A DNA stretch of 64,000 nucleotides, from assembly GCF_017086405.1 (NCBI RefSeq), contig NZ_CP070973.1:2294001-2358000 (forward strand), in the 5' to 3' direction. Shown here piece by piece: positions 10,101-27,692 of this stretch. This DNA comes from Mycobacterium gordonae (GTDB lineage: Bacteria; Actinomycetota; Actinomycetes; Mycobacteriales; Mycobacteriaceae). The notes beneath the pieces were generated by a model. That model saw only the letters and a list, made by a program, of their open reading frames with translations, was not told the origin of the DNA and did no database searches. Position 1 is the stretch's first letter; every line of letters starts with the position of its first letter. A program made the translations under genes and the position numbers.

Positions 10101-11518
10101 CAGCGTGGTGGCCAGCGCGGTGCGCGCCTCGCCGAGGGCGTCGGTGGTGCGCGCCGAGAGCAACAGCACCTGCGGGCCGGCGGGCTCGGCCACCGGCGCC
10201 TCCGGGGCTTCCTCGAGCACGACATGCGCGTTGGTCCCGCCGATCCCGAACGAGCTCACCCCGGCGCGGCGCACCACGTCGGACTCCCATGCGCCGTAAC
10301 GGCTTTGCACGGTGAACGGGGTCTGGTCGAGATGCAGCTCCGGATTGGGGCTGGTGTAGTGCAGCGTCGCGGGAATCGCCTTGTTCTTCAGGCACAGGAT
10401 GGTCTTGATGAGCGCGGCGATCCCGGCGGCGACCTCGAGGTGGCCGATGTTGGACTTGACCGAGCCGATTACACACGGCGCCGACCGCGGTTCCTCGGAG
10501 GCTTCGAATGCCGTTCGCAGCCCTTGTATTTCGATCGGGTCGCCCAACGGGGTTCCGGTGCCGTGCGTTTCGACGTAGGTGATGGTCGAGGCGTCGACGT
10601 CGGAGACGGCGTGGGCCTCGGCGATGCAGTCGGCCTGCGCGGACGCGCTGGGCGCCGCGAAGCCCATTTTCGCCGAACCGTCGTTGTTGATCGCCGACCC
10701 GCGGATGACGGCATGGATCCGGTCACCGGCATCGAGGGCGGCCTGCAGCGGCTTGAGCACCACCAGGCCGACACCGCTGCCGAAGACGGTGCCGTCGGCG
10801 CGCACGTCGAAGGGCCGGCAGTGGCCGACCGCCGAGAGCATCTGGCCCGGCGAATGCCAGTACCCGACATGGTGTGGGACGCACAGAGATACACCGCCGG
10901 CCAGCGCCATGTCGCATTCGCCGGAGAGCAGGCTCATGCAGGCCAGGTGTACCGCCACCAGTGACGACGAGCACGCAGTCTGGACGGCGAGGCTGGGGCC
11001 GCGCAGATTGAACTGGTGCGAGATGCGGGTGGCCAGGAAGTCCTTGTCGTTCTGCAGGAACATGCTGAGCTGATCCCAGTTCAGACCCTCCGCCAGCACG
11101 GCGTTCGGGTCCTGGTGCGACAGCAGATTGTGCAGCAGATAGCCACTGGGCGAGCTGGTCCCGTACACGCCGATGGAACCGTCATACCGGGCCGGATCGA
11201 CGCCGGCGTCTTCGAGCGCGTGCCAGGCACACTGCAGGAACAACCGGTGTTGCGGGTCCAGCGACCGGGCGACCAGCGGCGGGAACCCGAAGAAGTCGGC
11301 GTCGAACTCGTCGACACCGTCGACGATCGGGGCGCGCCGGACGTACGCCGGATTCGCCAACGCCTTGTCGCTGATCCCGGCGTCCCGGAGCTGCTGCTCG
11401 GACAGCGTGACGATGGATTCCTTGCCGCGCCGCAGGTTGTCCCAGAATGCCGAGACATTCTTGGCGCCGGGGAACCTGCCGGCCATGCCGACCACCGCAA
11501 TCGCGTTGTCGGGAATGC

Positions 11519-11522
<4 letters not shown>
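7149..11522 (-). CDS. ppsE: Phthiocerol polyketide synthase module PpsE
   Basis: Type I polyketide synthase of 1457 residues catalysing the last extension of the phthiocerol chain. Domains: ketosynthase about 1-430 (TACSSS, Cys184), acyltransferase about 530-830, carrier domain with GGDSLMAI near 950, then a C-terminal condensation-like domain (about 1010-1457) known in M. tuberculosis PpsE to contact partners of release and export. There is no reductive domain, so the beta-keto group survives to give the C-3 oxygen after hydrolysis and decarboxylation. The AT nucleophile sits in GYSTG instead of GHSxG, as in M. tuberculosis from memory, and it has HAFH near residue 726; the family enzyme uses methylmalonyl- or malonyl-CoA. 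Start ATG 11522 overlaps the ppsD stop (ATGA). M. tuberculosis PpsE is 1488 residues. Confidence 0.95.
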
Positions 11523-16926
<5,404 letters not shown>

Positions 16927-16927
<1 letters not shown>

Positions 16928-19900
16928 TACTCCGCGCCTTCCGTCGCTGCTTCCAGCTCACTGGCCGCAACCAGGTCAGACAGCAGATCCAGTTCCTCAT
17001 CCGATAAATCGTTCTCGTCCACGGCGTCTGGGGCCTGGGGCGCGTCCGACTGGTAGCCCAGCCGTTCGCACAGCGCGCCGGCCAGGTCGCTGATGGTCGG
17101 GTAGGCCCAGACCAGCGCCACCGGCAGGGTAGTGCCCAGGCTCGCCTCCAGCCGGTTGCGCAGTTCCAGCGCCATCAGGGAGTCCAGGCCCAGCGACTCC
17201 ATCGGCTGGTCGTGGTCGATCGGGTCGGTCGAGCGCAGCACCGCCGTGATCTCGTCGGCGATGGCCGTCGCCAGGCGCGCCGGGCGCTCGGCGGGATCGG
17301 CGGCGTCCAGCTCGGCGCGGATCCGGCCACCGCCGCTGCGCTGCTCGAGTGTGATCGACTCCTGCAATGTGGCGAACAACGACGATCCGGCCGCGGCGGG
17401 AAACGACTGGAACCACTGGCGGGCGTCGAGCGCGAACACGCCGGTGCGGGCCCGGTCCGCCGACAGCACCAACTCCATCGCCGCCAACCCTTGGGCCGGG
17501 GTGATCATCGAGACGCCGAGGTCGGCGAAGAACTGTGCGCGGCCCACCTCGGCCCAAGGGCCCCAGTTGATTCCGGCCGCCGGCAGTCCCATCGCCCGCC
17601 GGTAGGCGACCAGCCCGTCGATCCAGGAGTTCGCCGAGGCGTATGAGCCCTGCCCCGGTGCGCCGACCAGGGAAGAGACCGACGAGAAGGACACCCACCA
17701 ATCCAGATCCGCGTCCTTGGTCGCCTCGTGCAGCCACCAGCCGCCGGCCACCTTGGGGGCGAACACCCGCGCCGACGCCGATTCGGACATATTCAGCACG
17801 ATCTCGTCGGCCAGCACCATCGCGCTGTGCACCACGCCCGCCAACCGGAAGCCGGCGTCGTCGACCGCGGCCACCAGCCGGCGCGAGGTTTCCGGCTCGG
17901 CCAGGTCGCCAGTGACCACCTCGACGCTACCGCCGGCGTTGTTGAGGTCGTCGATGGCGGCCTGCGCCTCGGGGCCCGGCGCCGAACGCCCGTTCAGCAC
18001 AACCAATCCCGCGCCCTGCTCGACCAGCCACCGGGCCGTGACGAAGCCCAGACCGCCCAGGCCACCGACGACCAGGTACCCGCCGTCCGGTCGGACCAGC
18101 GGCTCGGTCGGACGTGGTGCGAGTGCCGTGATCGTGCCGGTCTGCGGGATGGAAACGACGACGCGGCCGGTGTGTTCGCCCGATTCCAGCAGTCGCAGTG
18201 CCTCGGCGCCGTCAGCGAGGGCGAACTCGGTCACAGCCAGCGGCGCCAACCGGCCCGCGACGGCGTGCTGCAGGATCTCTTCGAGGTAGGCGCGGTAGCG
18301 CTTGGGCTGCAGGCGTAGGTTCGAGCCGATGTCCACCACCGCGAACGTGGCGCTGCCGGACAGCGCGGACAGGTCGATCGCGGTGTCGATCGCGCCCAGC
18401 TGGACGAACCGACCCCCAGGAGCCAGCAGTCGCATGCCCGACCGAAGCTCTTCTCCAGGAAGCGAATTGAGGATGACATCCACGTGTGCCTCGTCGGGTG
18501 CGCTGGTGAAAACCTGCGCGCCCAGCATGGCGGCGATGGCGGCGGCCGCCATGTCCACCCCGTCACCGGTGGGACGGATCAGCACCTTCTCGCCCGGTGC
18601 CACCTGGCTGACCGTGCACAGCGCATGCCACGCCGTCAGATAGGCCAGCCCGAAGCCGGCCGCCTGGATATCGGACAGGGCATCCGGGACCGGGACAACG
18701 AGGTCGGGATCGGCGATCAGGTAGGAGCCGACCGGGCCGGTTCCGAAAGCGATGACGCGGCTGCCACTTTCGGGGCCGCCGGCCACCACGCCCAGGCATT
18801 CGCTGACCTCACCGGCAGGCAGCGGGGCGGCAAGAACGCGGACCTCGACCTGGTCGGCGGCCGGCTCGGTGCGCCTGGCCGCGCGTGGTTGCAGTTGGTC
18901 GTCGAGTGTGACAACACCACCGGCGTCGATATCGACCGTGACGAAGCGGTGCTGGGCAACCAGCTCCCCGGACACCATCGGCGTCGGCATCAGCCGGCTC
19001 ACATACCGGTGTCCGGCGCGCAGCGCCACCTCGTCCTGGTCGGAGCCCGCGAGCAGTTCGTCGACCAGACCGGGGAGGGCTTGGGTGCCGTCGGGGTCGA
19101 GGTCGACCACGGTGGCCGTCAGTTCGGGGTGTTCGAAGGTAAGCACCCGCGCGATGCCGCGGAGTTGGGTCTGGGCCAAGGTGACCGACTCGGTGGGGTC
19201 CAGTTGTTGCGCGCCGCGCGTGACGATCCACAGCCGCGGGCTGTTGCGGGCGCCCACCCGCGATACCGTCCGGACGATGTCGGCGATGCGCAGCGTGCGG
19301 GCGCGCGCGAGGTCGAGTTGGGCGCCGATCGGCTCCGCTTCGTCGGACGACCGCGGCGGACAGACCACCACGATTCCGTCCCAGGTGATATCGCGCTGAC
19401 CGATCGCCGCCCGCATGGACTCGTCGTCGCGAACCACCTCGCACCGGCTGATCCGCCCGGCCAGCTCGGACCGCAGCGCGGCCGTCAGCTCGTCGGAGCC
19501 GACCAACAACAGCGCCGCCGGGGCCGCGGCCTGCCCATCGAGCGCCGCGGGCTGCCATTGCACTGAGAACAGCCGATTGCCGAGTTCCCTGGCGCCGGTG
19601 GGGGAGCGCAGCACCGCCATCTCGACCCGGTCGATCTCCAGCACCGGGCGGCCGTCGGCGTCGGTCAACAACACCCGGCCGGCCAGTCGGTCCGGGTTGT
19701 CGGTCGGAGCGAGAGAAGCGGTCGCTGTCGTCCCGCTGACCACGTCGCCGTACACCCGGACGCCGGCGAATCCCACCGGAAGCACCATCGCCGGCCGGCC
19801 GCCGGTGGTCAGCTCCGTGGCCGGCCCGGTCGCGCCGAGGGTCTGCATCGCGATGTCCATCATGACCGGGTGCAGCAGGAACTTCCGCGCCCCGGTTTTC

Positions 19901-22900
19901 GCCGCCGCGGGCAATCGCACCTGGGCCTGGGCGGCGCCGGACGGCAGTACCGACAACCCGACGATGCCCTGGAACGCGGGTCCATGCTGCTGGCCGGCGG
20001 CACGCAGCCGCTGATACAAGTCCCCGGGATCGAGTGTGGTGGCACCCTCACTCGGCTCGGCCGGTGCCGGCGTCTCGGCAGTAGCGGGCACCAGCGTGGC
20101 GCCGGCATGCTTGATCCAGCCGGAACTGGTGCTGCGCGTGCGTATTTCGACTCGGCAGGACTTTTCGTTCCCGGTGAGTGTGGTGGCGATCACGGTGCTG
20201 TCGGTGACATGCATCAGCTGGTCGAGGGTGAGTTCGCCGATCGTCCAGGACCCGCCGCCGAAGGCGTCGGTTGCCGCGGCCAGGGCGATGTCCGCGTAGG
20301 CCGCGCCGGGAAGCACACAGACCCCGTCGACGCAGTGGTCGCCCAGCCAGAGCAGGTTCGGGCTGATCGCGCACTCCCACACCCGGGTGCCGTTGGTGGG
20401 GTCCTCGACGCCGACACCGAGTAGTGGATGGCCGGGTCTCCCGACGGTCGAGTCGGTGTCGATCCAGTGCCGGGTGTGCTGCCACGGCGTGCCCGGCAGC
20501 AGCGGATGCGGCTCCGGCGGGTGCGGTGTGTCCGGCGGGCGGGTGCCGTGCGTGGCGTTGACGTTGGTGTGGAAGACGACGGTGTCGTCGGCGTCGCGCT
20601 GCAAGGTGCCCAGCACCCGCGCGCTCGTCTCACCGAGTGTGTCGATGATCGCGTAAGTGAGCAGCGGGTGCGGGCTGACTTCGACGAAGGTGTGATGGCT
20701 CTGCGCGGCCAGGGTAACGGCCTGGTGAAAGCGAACCGGGTTGCGCAGGTTGGCGGCCCAGTAGTCGGCGTCCAGCAATGCCGGTGTGGGACCCTCGACC
20801 GCGGTGGTCAGCATCGGGATCGTCGGCGCTTTCGGTGCCAGATCGGCCAGCGCGGAACGCAATTCGGGCAGTATCGGATCGATGATGGGGTGGTGCGAGG
20901 CGACGTCGACGTCGATGCGACGCGCCAGCAGGTCCTTGGCTGCGACCGCGGCGATCACCGCGTCCACCTGATCCGGCGGTCCGGCGATCACCGACTGGCG
21001 CGGTGAGGCGTGCACCGCCAGGGTCAGCGCCGGATAGCCGGCGATCACCGTGGCGGTGTCCGAGGCGTCGAGTTCCAGCAGGGCCATCGCGCCCTGACCG
21101 GCCAGCGCCGCCATCAGCCGCGAGCGGATGGCGATCACCTTCAGGCCGTCGGCCGGGGACAGTGCGCCGGCCACCACCGCCGCCGACACCTCGCCCATCG
21201 AATGGCCGATCACCGCGTCCGGCTTCACCCCGTAATGCCGCCACAGTGCGGTGAGCGCGAGCTGAATTCCGACCAGCACCGGCTGAATGTTGCCGATGCC
21301 GACCACTTCATGACTGTCGGTCAGCGTCTGCTGCAGCGAAAAGCCCACCTGGGAAGCGAAATCCGGCTCCAGATCCGCGACGGCCGCGGCGAACGCGGGC
21401 TCATCGGCCAGCAGTTGGCGGCCCATGCCGACCCACTGCGAACCCTGGCCGGAGAAGACGAACACCGTGCCTGGCCCGACCGGGCCGTCGTTGCAGACCG
21501 GGTCGGCCGCCAGTGCCCGCAACCCCGCTATCGCGTGCGTGCGATCCCGGGCGACCACGGTGGCGAACTTGACCTGCCGGGCGCGATGGTGGTTGAGCGT
21601 GTGCGCGACGTCGGCCGGCTGAGTGTGCGCGCCCGCGCCTTCCCACCAGTCGGCCAGTGCGGCCGCGGTGGCCGCGATCCGCTGCGGCGTCTTACCCGCC
21701 ACCACCAGGGTCGTCACGGGCGGATGCGAAGTGGGCTGTGGTGCAACCGAATCGGGTGCCTGTTCGAGCACCACATGCGCGTTGGTGCCACTGACGCCGA
21801 AGGAGGAGACACCGGCGCGACGGGGCCGTTCGGTGACCGGCCAGTCCAGACCGGCCGCGGCAATGCTCATACGGGATACGCCCTCGCTGACGTGCGGTGT
21901 CAGCTGCCGGAAGTTCAGGTGCCGCGGGATGTACCGGTGTCCCAGCGCCAGCACGGTCTTGATGAATCCGGCGATGCCGGCCGCGGCCTCGAGGTGACCG
22001 AGGTTGGTTTTCACCGATCCCAGGACCAGCGGTTGCCGGCCGGCGCGGTCGCCGAAAACCTTGCTCAGCGAGTCGAGTTCGATCGGATCGCCCAGCGGGG
22101 TTCCGGTGCCGTGTGCCTCGACATAGTCGATGTCGGCCGGCGCCAGCTTCGCCGCCGCCAGAGCCTTGCGCAGCAACGCCTGTTGGGCGGGCCCGTTGGG
22201 CACCGTCACGCCGCTGCTGGCACCGTCCTGGTTGACCGCCGAACCGCGGACCACGGCCAGGATCCGGTTGCCGTCCCGCTGCGCATCGGCCAGCCGCTTG
22301 AGCACCACCACCCCGGCGCCCTCGCTGCGCACGTATCCGTCGGCGGTGGCGTCGAAGGTCTTGCACTGGCCTTCCGGAGACAACATGCCCCACCGTGAGC
22401 ATGCGATGCTCGGTCCCGGGCTCAACAGCAGGTTGGTGCCGCCGACCAGCGCCATGTCGCTCTCCCGGGACCGCAGGCTCTGCGATGCCAGGTGAATCGC
22501 CACCAGCGACGACGAGCAGGCGGTGTCGATGACCACCGCGGGGCCCTGTGCGCCAAGGAAATACGCCAGCCGGCCGGCGGTGAAGTTCAGCGCGTTACCG
22601 GTGGGGATGTAGGCGTCGAGGTCCTCCGGGCGCAACTGGCCGGCCAGGCTGACCATGTAGTCGTAGGCCGTGACGCCGACGAATACCGACGTCTGGGTGC
22701 CCCGGATGGTGTGCGGTGCGACGCCGGAGTTCTCCAGCGCCTCCCAGGCGACTTCGAGCAGCAAGCGCTGCTGCGGGTCCATCGCGGCTGCTTCGCGCGG
22801 GGAGATGGCGAAGAATTCGGCGTCGAACTCCTCGGGCTGCCAGCCGGTCAGGAAGCCGCCGTCGCGGCTGCAGATGGTGCCGGGCACGGTGTGGTCGTCG

Positions 22901-23154
22901 GTGTAGAAGGCGTCGGCGTCCCAACGCTGTTCGGGCACCCGGATGATGCCGTTTCGGCCCTCGCGCAACAGCTCCCAGAATTCGTCCGGGTTTGTCACGC
23001 CGCCGGGGAACCGGCAACCGATGCCGACGACGGCGATCGGTTCGTTGTTGGCCGCCTCGGCGATCTCGAGGCGTGCGGTGAGGTCGTCGATCTTGCGTAG
23101 CGCCTCGGTGATGATCGCCCGGCGGTCCGGTGTCGGGGCAGTCTGACTGGTCAC
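16927..23154 (-). CDS. ppsC: Phthiocerol polyketide synthase module PpsC with degenerate enoyl reductase and PpsD-type AT
   Basis: Type I synthase of 2075 residues (M. tuberculosis PpsC about 2188). Domains: ketosynthase (TACSSS, Cys213); acyltransferase about 560-838 with GHSMGEV and the [15 protein letters not shown] motif, unlike the other three reducing modules here; dehydratase with intact HxxxGxxxxP ([10 protein letters not shown], near 945) and HPxxxD (HPVMMD); an ER remnant 1404-1669; ketoreductase with GGLGGLG near 1697 and Ser/Tyr/Asn in [19 protein letters not shown]; carrier domain with GLDSLMAL (Ser1992). In M. tuberculosis this module adds malonyl-CoA and fully reduces the beta-carbon. 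Here the ER has lost key motifs and the AT resembles the methylmalonyl-type AT I recall from PpsD. Starts with GTG, 5 bases after ppsB. The frame is open throughout, so the gene is expressed or recently was. Confidence 0.94.
18148..18945 (-). other. Degenerate enoyl reductase domain within PpsC
   Basis: Residues 1404-1669 of PpsC sit where the ER lies, between the dehydratase half and the ketoreductase, and the outer parts are recognisable ([41 protein letters not shown]). The region is only 266 residues against roughly 335 expected. The N-terminal substrate-side motif (GLNFxDVL...GGExxGxV) is replaced by a short [14 protein letters not shown] link. The NADPH loop HxAxGGVGMAA reads [11 protein letters not shown]. 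About 30 residues between TTAGS and GVDVVLNSL are gone. The GKxD motif is GAID. Deletions are in frame. A working reductase is very unlikely. Confidence 0.88.
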
Positions 23155-23159
23155 AGCGG

Positions 23160-26100
23160 TCAGCTCAGCCTCTCCGAAAGTTGTTGTAGCAACTCGTCTT
23201 CACTAAGGTCGTCGTAGGTGTCTGGTGGCTCTTCGGCCGCCGACGCCAACCCGGCGAACTCGGGCAGCACGGTGGCCAGGTAATCGGTGAGCCCGTACAC
23301 CGTGGGGTAGTCGAAAACCACCGATGCGGGCAGGAATTCACCGAGGCTGTCGGACAGGGCTCGCTGCAGCGTCACGCTCATCAACGAGTCCATGCCGAGC
23401 TGGAAGAAACCGGTGGCCGGATCGAGCGTCTCGGTGGCCGGCATGCCCATCACCGTCGCGGCCAGCGCGCCGACCTGGTCGAGCAGCATATCGTGGCGTC
23501 GGTGCGGGTCGGCGGCCCGCAGCGCCTTACGGAATTCGCTTTCCGGCAGCCTGGCGTCCTCCGACGCCGGCAGCAGGTCATCGACGATGCGCAGGGATCC
23601 GCGGGTGCGGAACGCCGCTGCCAGCAGCGGCCAGTCGGCGGCGACGATCGCGGTGCGCACCGCGGCGCCGGAACCCAGCACGGTGGGCAGCGCCCCGATG
23701 GCGGTCTCGTCGTCCATGGGGTGCAGGCCCGATTCGGCGCTGACCTGGCTGGCGTCCCGCTGCGCGTCGGCCAGGGATTTCCACAATCCCCAGTCGACGA
23801 CCGTGGCGGGCAGCCCCATGGTGCGCCGCGCGTAGGCGAAGGCGTCCAGGAACGTGCTGGTGGCGGTGTAATGGGCGAGCCAGCGGGAACCGAGCAGACC
23901 GGACACCGAGGAGAACAACACGAAGTGCCGGACCGGATCGTCGGTCAGTTGCCGCAGCGACAGACGGTGCAGCAACGCGGCGGCGTCCAGCTTGGGGCGG
24001 AACATGGCCGCCACGTCGTCGTCGGACATCTCGCTCAGCAGCACCGGGCCACCGGCGAATGCGGCCAGGTAGATCCCCTCGAGCGGCGGGAGGTCGGTTC
24101 CGAACCGGTCGAACAGCGCGCCCATCGCCTCGGGGTCGGTGGCGTCGGCGGCCACTTCGACGAGATCGGTTCCGGCCGTGCGCAGTTCGTCGGCCAGCGC
24201 CTGCAGCGCGCCGGGCTTGCGGGCCACCGCGACGATCGTCGAGGCGCCCATCCGGGCGAGCTGACGGATCAGGTGTGGCCCGATGTTGCCGGTCGCGCCG
24301 ACGACCAACTGGCAGGTGTCGCCGCTCAGCTGCGCCTCCGGAGCGCCTGCGTCCTGCGGTCGCCAGTGCAGCCGGGGCACATGGCGATTCGCCGACCGGT
24401 ACACCACCTGGTCCTCGCCGTCTGCGAGCTCGGCGGCCACGAGCACGCACTGTGCGGCAAGCTCGGCGGGCATCGTGTCGTCGACGTCGATCAGCCCGCC
24501 CCAGATCTCCGGATGTTCGAGGGCCAGTGAGCGGCCCAGGCCCCACAGCAGCGCGTGGCCGGGATTGGCCCGATCGCCCGCGGCGACCGGTTGTGCGTTG
24601 CGGGTCATGATGAACAACTTCGGCGCCGAACCGGTCGCGGCCATCGAGGCGGCCAGACCGCGCGCTTGGTCGAAGATCCGGTAAGCCGCTGGGATATCCA
24701 GGAGTTCACCGGCTACCGGAGGTGCGTAGAGCACGTTGTCCACACCGCTCAGGGCGTCGGGTAGGTCGTGGGCGCCTTCGGGCAGCGTCGTCACCGGGCA
24801 GTCGGTGGCGGCGACCATGGCGGCGGTCAGGGCGGGTTCGGCTGCCACCAGCCAGGAGGCGCCGCAGGCGACCTCCGCCGCGGGTGCCGGGCGTACCGGC
24901 CAGTCCAGCTGGTAACTCCAGTCCGCGACGGTGTTCCCGGGCCCCTGGTGTCGAATGGGGTTGCGGCGTGAGCGCTCTGGGCGCACACGGCCCATTTCGA
25001 TGTCCAGGTCGATCCAGTGATGGGTGTGCTGCCACGGCGTGGTAGGCACGGCCGGGTGCGGCTCGGGCGGGTGCGGGAGCTCAGGTGCCCGCACCGCGCA
25101 GAGATTGGTGCGGAACGTGAGGGTGTCATCGGTGTCGCGCGCCAAGGTGCCGACGGTGCGATAACCCGGTTCCGCGAGCGTTTCGGAGATGGCCTGGGTG
25201 AGCAGTGGGTGCGCGCTGATCTCGATAAAGGTGTGGTGCCGGGCTGCGGCAGCGGTGACGGCCTGCTGGAATCGGACCGGGTTGCGCATGTTGGTCGCCC
25301 AGTGCTCGGCATCGAATGCCGGTGTGCTGTCCAGGCTTTCGTAGGTGGTCGAGACAATCGGGATCGCCGGGGTGCGCGGCGCGAGGCCGGCCAGCTCCGC
25401 GCGCATCGCCGGTTGCAGCGCGTCCATCGCCGGATTGTGCGGCGCCACTTCGATATTCACCCGGCCGGCGAAGCGGTTCTGGGCACGCACCGTGGCGATC
25501 AGTTCGTCGATCTGCGCGGTCGGCCCGGAGATGACGGTCTGGCGCGGTGAGTTGTAGATGCCCAGCGTCACCTGGGGATAGTCGGCGATCAACGCCTCGG
25601 TGGCCGGCGCGTCGAGCCCCAGCATGGCCATCCCGCCCTGCCCGGACAGCGGCGCCATCAGGCGCGACCGGGTGGCGGTGACCCGGAGTCCCTCCGCGGG
25701 CGTGAGCGCGCCGGCCACCACCGCGGCGGCCACCTCGCCCATCGAATGCCCGATCACCAGGTCTGGCTGCACGCCGTAGGAACGCCACAGTTGCGTCAAC
25801 GCGAGTTGCATGCCAATTAGGCCCAGTTGAATCTGTTCGATGCCGACCAGCGCGCGGCCGCTCGCCAGCACGTCGCGCAGCGAGAAGCCCGCCTGCGGTG
25901 CGAACAGCGGCTCCAACTCGTCCACGGCGGCGGCGAAAGCCGGCTCCTCGGCGAGCAATCGGCGGCCCATGCCGGCCCACTGCGACCCACGCCCGGAGTA
26001 CACGAAGACAATGCCCGGTCCCGAAGTTTCCTGGTGCTCAACGAGATTGGGGGCGTGCTCCCCGTTGGCCAGGGCGCGTAGCGCGGTCAGGGCCTGACCG

Positions 26101-27692
26101 TGGTCACGGGCCACCACGGTGGCCGCCTTGCTGTGCCTGGTGCGATGGTGGTTGACGGTGTGCGCGACACCGGGCAGCGGTGTATCGGCGCCCGCACCCT
26201 GCAGCCAGTCGGCCAGTGCCGCGGCCGTCGCGGCCACCCGCTGCGGCGTCTTGCCCGACACCACCAGCGTCGACACCCCCGTGTCCGACCCGGCTGCCGG
26301 CACCGGGTCGGGGCCCTGCTCGATGACGACGTGTGCGTTGGTGCCGCCCAACCCGAACGAGGACACCGCCGCCCGGCGCGGGCCGTCAGCGCCGGGCCAC
26401 ACGATGTTCTCGGTGGGCACGACGAATCTGGTCGCGGCCGCGTCGATCGCCGGGTTCCACTGCGAGAAATGCAGATTCGGCGGGATCTGGCCACGTTGGA
26501 CGGCCAGCGCGGCCTTGATGAAGCCGGCGATCCCGGCCGCCGCCTCCAGGTGACCGAGGTTGGTCTTGACGGCGCCCAGCGCGCACGAGCCGGCGCTCGG
26601 CCCCTTGACCAGGCCGTACGTCGCGGCCAGCGCTTCGAATTCGATCGGGTCACCGAGCACCGTTCCGGTCCCGTGCGCCTCGACGTAGTTGACGCTTTCG
26701 GGCGCCACATCGCCGGAACGCAGCGCGTCGGCGATCACATCGCACTGCGCGGCGGTGTTCGGCGCCGTGACACCGTTGGAGCGGCCGTCCTGGTTGACCG
26801 CCGAACCTCGTACCACCGCCAAGACCCGGTCACCGTCGCGCACCGCATCGGTCAACCGCTTGAGCACCACCACCCCGGCACCCTCGCCGCGCACGAAACC
26901 ATCAGCGGCAGCGTCGAAGCTGGCGCAGCGGCCCCGGGGGGACAACAGGCCCCAGGCGGAAATGGCAATCTGGGTCTCCGGGCGTAGCGTCACGCTGACG
27001 CCGCCCGCCAGTGCCAGATCGGTTTCCCGCATCCGCAGGCTCTGACACGCCAGGTGCACCGCCACCAGCGATGACGAGCACGCGGTGTCGACCGCCACCG
27101 CGGGGCCGCGCAGCCCCAACAGGTACGAGATGCGGCCCACGGTGATGCTGTGCGCATTTCCGGTTCCGGTGTAGGCGTCCACCGTGTCGGGATCGGCGGC
27201 CAGCATGGACTGGTACTCGTTGAAGTACACGCCCATCATGACGCCGGCGCGGGTGCCGGACAGCGAATCCGTCGGTATGCCGGCGTGTTCGAGAGCCTCC
27301 CAGGCCACCTCGAGCAGCATTCGCTGCTGGGGGTCCATTGCCGCGGCTTCGCGCGGTGTGATGCCGAAGAACTCGGCGTCGAACCCGGCGATGTCGGGGA
27401 CGAACCCGCCCCACTTCGTGGTCATATGGCCCGGTGTCAACGGGTCGGGGTCGTAGAACGCCTCGGCGTCCCAGCGGTCGGCGGGCACCGTTGAGATCGC
27501 GTTGCGGCCCTCCACCAGCAGGTCCCAGAAGCTTTCCGGTCCGGTGACACCGCCGGGAAACCGGCAGCCGATCCCGACCACCGCGATCGGCTCGGCCACC
27601 ACGATGCGCGAGATCTTCTCGAATTCGCCCGACAGGGCGGCGCGTTGTTGCGCGCTCATACCGGAGATCCGGCTGAAGGCCGTGCGCATCAC
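23160..27692 (-). CDS. ppsB: Phthiocerol polyketide synthase module PpsB
   Basis: Type I synthase of 1510 residues: ketosynthase (TACSSS, Cys205), acyltransferase about 561-834 (GHSMG and [11 protein letters not shown]), ketoreductase with the variant dinucleotide motif GATGNIGP near 1132 and active-site stretch [17 protein letters not shown], and carrier domain with GMDSLMSV near 1437. There is no dehydratase, so the module leaves a hydroxyl: one of the two diol oxygens of phthiocerol that PapA5 esterifies. The architecture and the N-terminus [11 protein letters not shown] agree with M. tuberculosis PpsB. The start is GTG at 27692 or ATG at 27689; both overlap the ppsA stop (GTGATG), so translation is coupled. 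Its AT is of the same type as those of PpsA and PpsD but clearly diverged in DNA. Confidence 0.95.
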   Translation of the reverse strand: MMRTAFSRISGMSAQQRAALSGEFEKISRIVVAEPIAVVGIGCRFPGGVTGPESFWDLLVEGRNAISTVPADRWDAEAFYDPDPLTPGHMTTKWGGFVPDIAGFDAEFFGITPREAAAMDPQQRMLLEVAWEALEHAGIPTDSLSGTRAGVMMGVYFNEYQSMLAADPDTVDAYTGTGNAHSITVGRISYLLGLRGPAVAVDTACSSSLVAVHLACQSLRMRETDLALAGGVSVTLRPETQIAISAWGLLSPRGRCASFDAAADGFVRGEGAGVVVLKRLTDAVRDGDRVLAVVRGSAVNQDGRSNGVTAPNTAAQCDVIADALRSGDVAPESVNYVEAHGTGTVLGDPIEFEALAATYGLVKGPSAGSCALGAVKTNLGHLEAAAGIAGFIKAALAVQRGQIPPNLHFSQWNPAIDAAATRFVVPTENIVWPGADGPRRAAVSSFGLGGTNAHVVIEQGPDPVPAAGSDTGVSTLVVSGKTPQRVAATAAALADWLQGAGADTPLPGVAHTVNHHRTRHSKAATVVARDHGQALTALRALANGEHAPNLVEHQETSGPGIVFVYSGRGSQWAGMGRRLLAEEPAFAAAVDELEPLFAPQAGFSLRDVLASGRALVGIEQIQLGLIGMQLALTQLWRSYGVQPDLVIGHSMGEVAAAVVAGALTPAEGLRVTATRSRLMAPLSGQGGMAMLGLDAPATEALIADYPQVTLGIYNSPRQTVISGPTAQIDELIATVRAQNRFAGRVNIEVAPHNPAMDALQPAMRAELAGLAPRTPAIPIVSTTYESLDSTPAFDAEHWATNMRNPVRFQQAVTAAAARHHTFIEISAHPLLTQAISETLAEPGYRTVGTLARDTDDTLTFRTNLCAVRAPELPHPPEPHPAVPTTPWQHTHHWIDLDIEMGRVRPERSRRNPIRHQGPGNTVADWSYQLDWPVRPAPAAEVACGASWLVAAEPALTAAMVAATDCPVTTLPEGAHDLPDALSGVDNVLYAPPVAGELLDIPAAYRIFDQARGLAASMAATGSAPKLFIMTRNAQPVAAGDRANPGHALLWGLGRSLALEHPEIWGGLIDVDDTMPAELAAQCVLVAAELADGEDQVVYRSANRHVPRLHWRPQDAGAPEAQLSGDTCQLVVGATGNIGPHLIRQLARMGASTIVAVARKPGALQALADELRTAGTDLVEVAADATDPEAMGALFDRFGTDLPPLEGIYLAAFAGGPVLLSEMSDDDVAAMFRPKLDAAALLHRLSLRQLTDDPVRHFVLFSSVSGLLGSRWLAHYTATSTFLDAFAYARRTMGLPATVVDWGLWKSLADAQRDASQVSAESGLHPMDDETAIGALPTVLGSGAAVRTAIVAADWPLLAAAFRTRGSLRIVDDLLPASEDARLPESEFRKALRAADPHRRHDMLLDQVGALAATVMGMPATETLDPATGFFQLGMDSLMSVTLQRALSDSLGEFLPASVVFDYPTVYGLTDYLATVLPEFAGLASAAEEPPDTYDDLSEDELLQQLSERLS

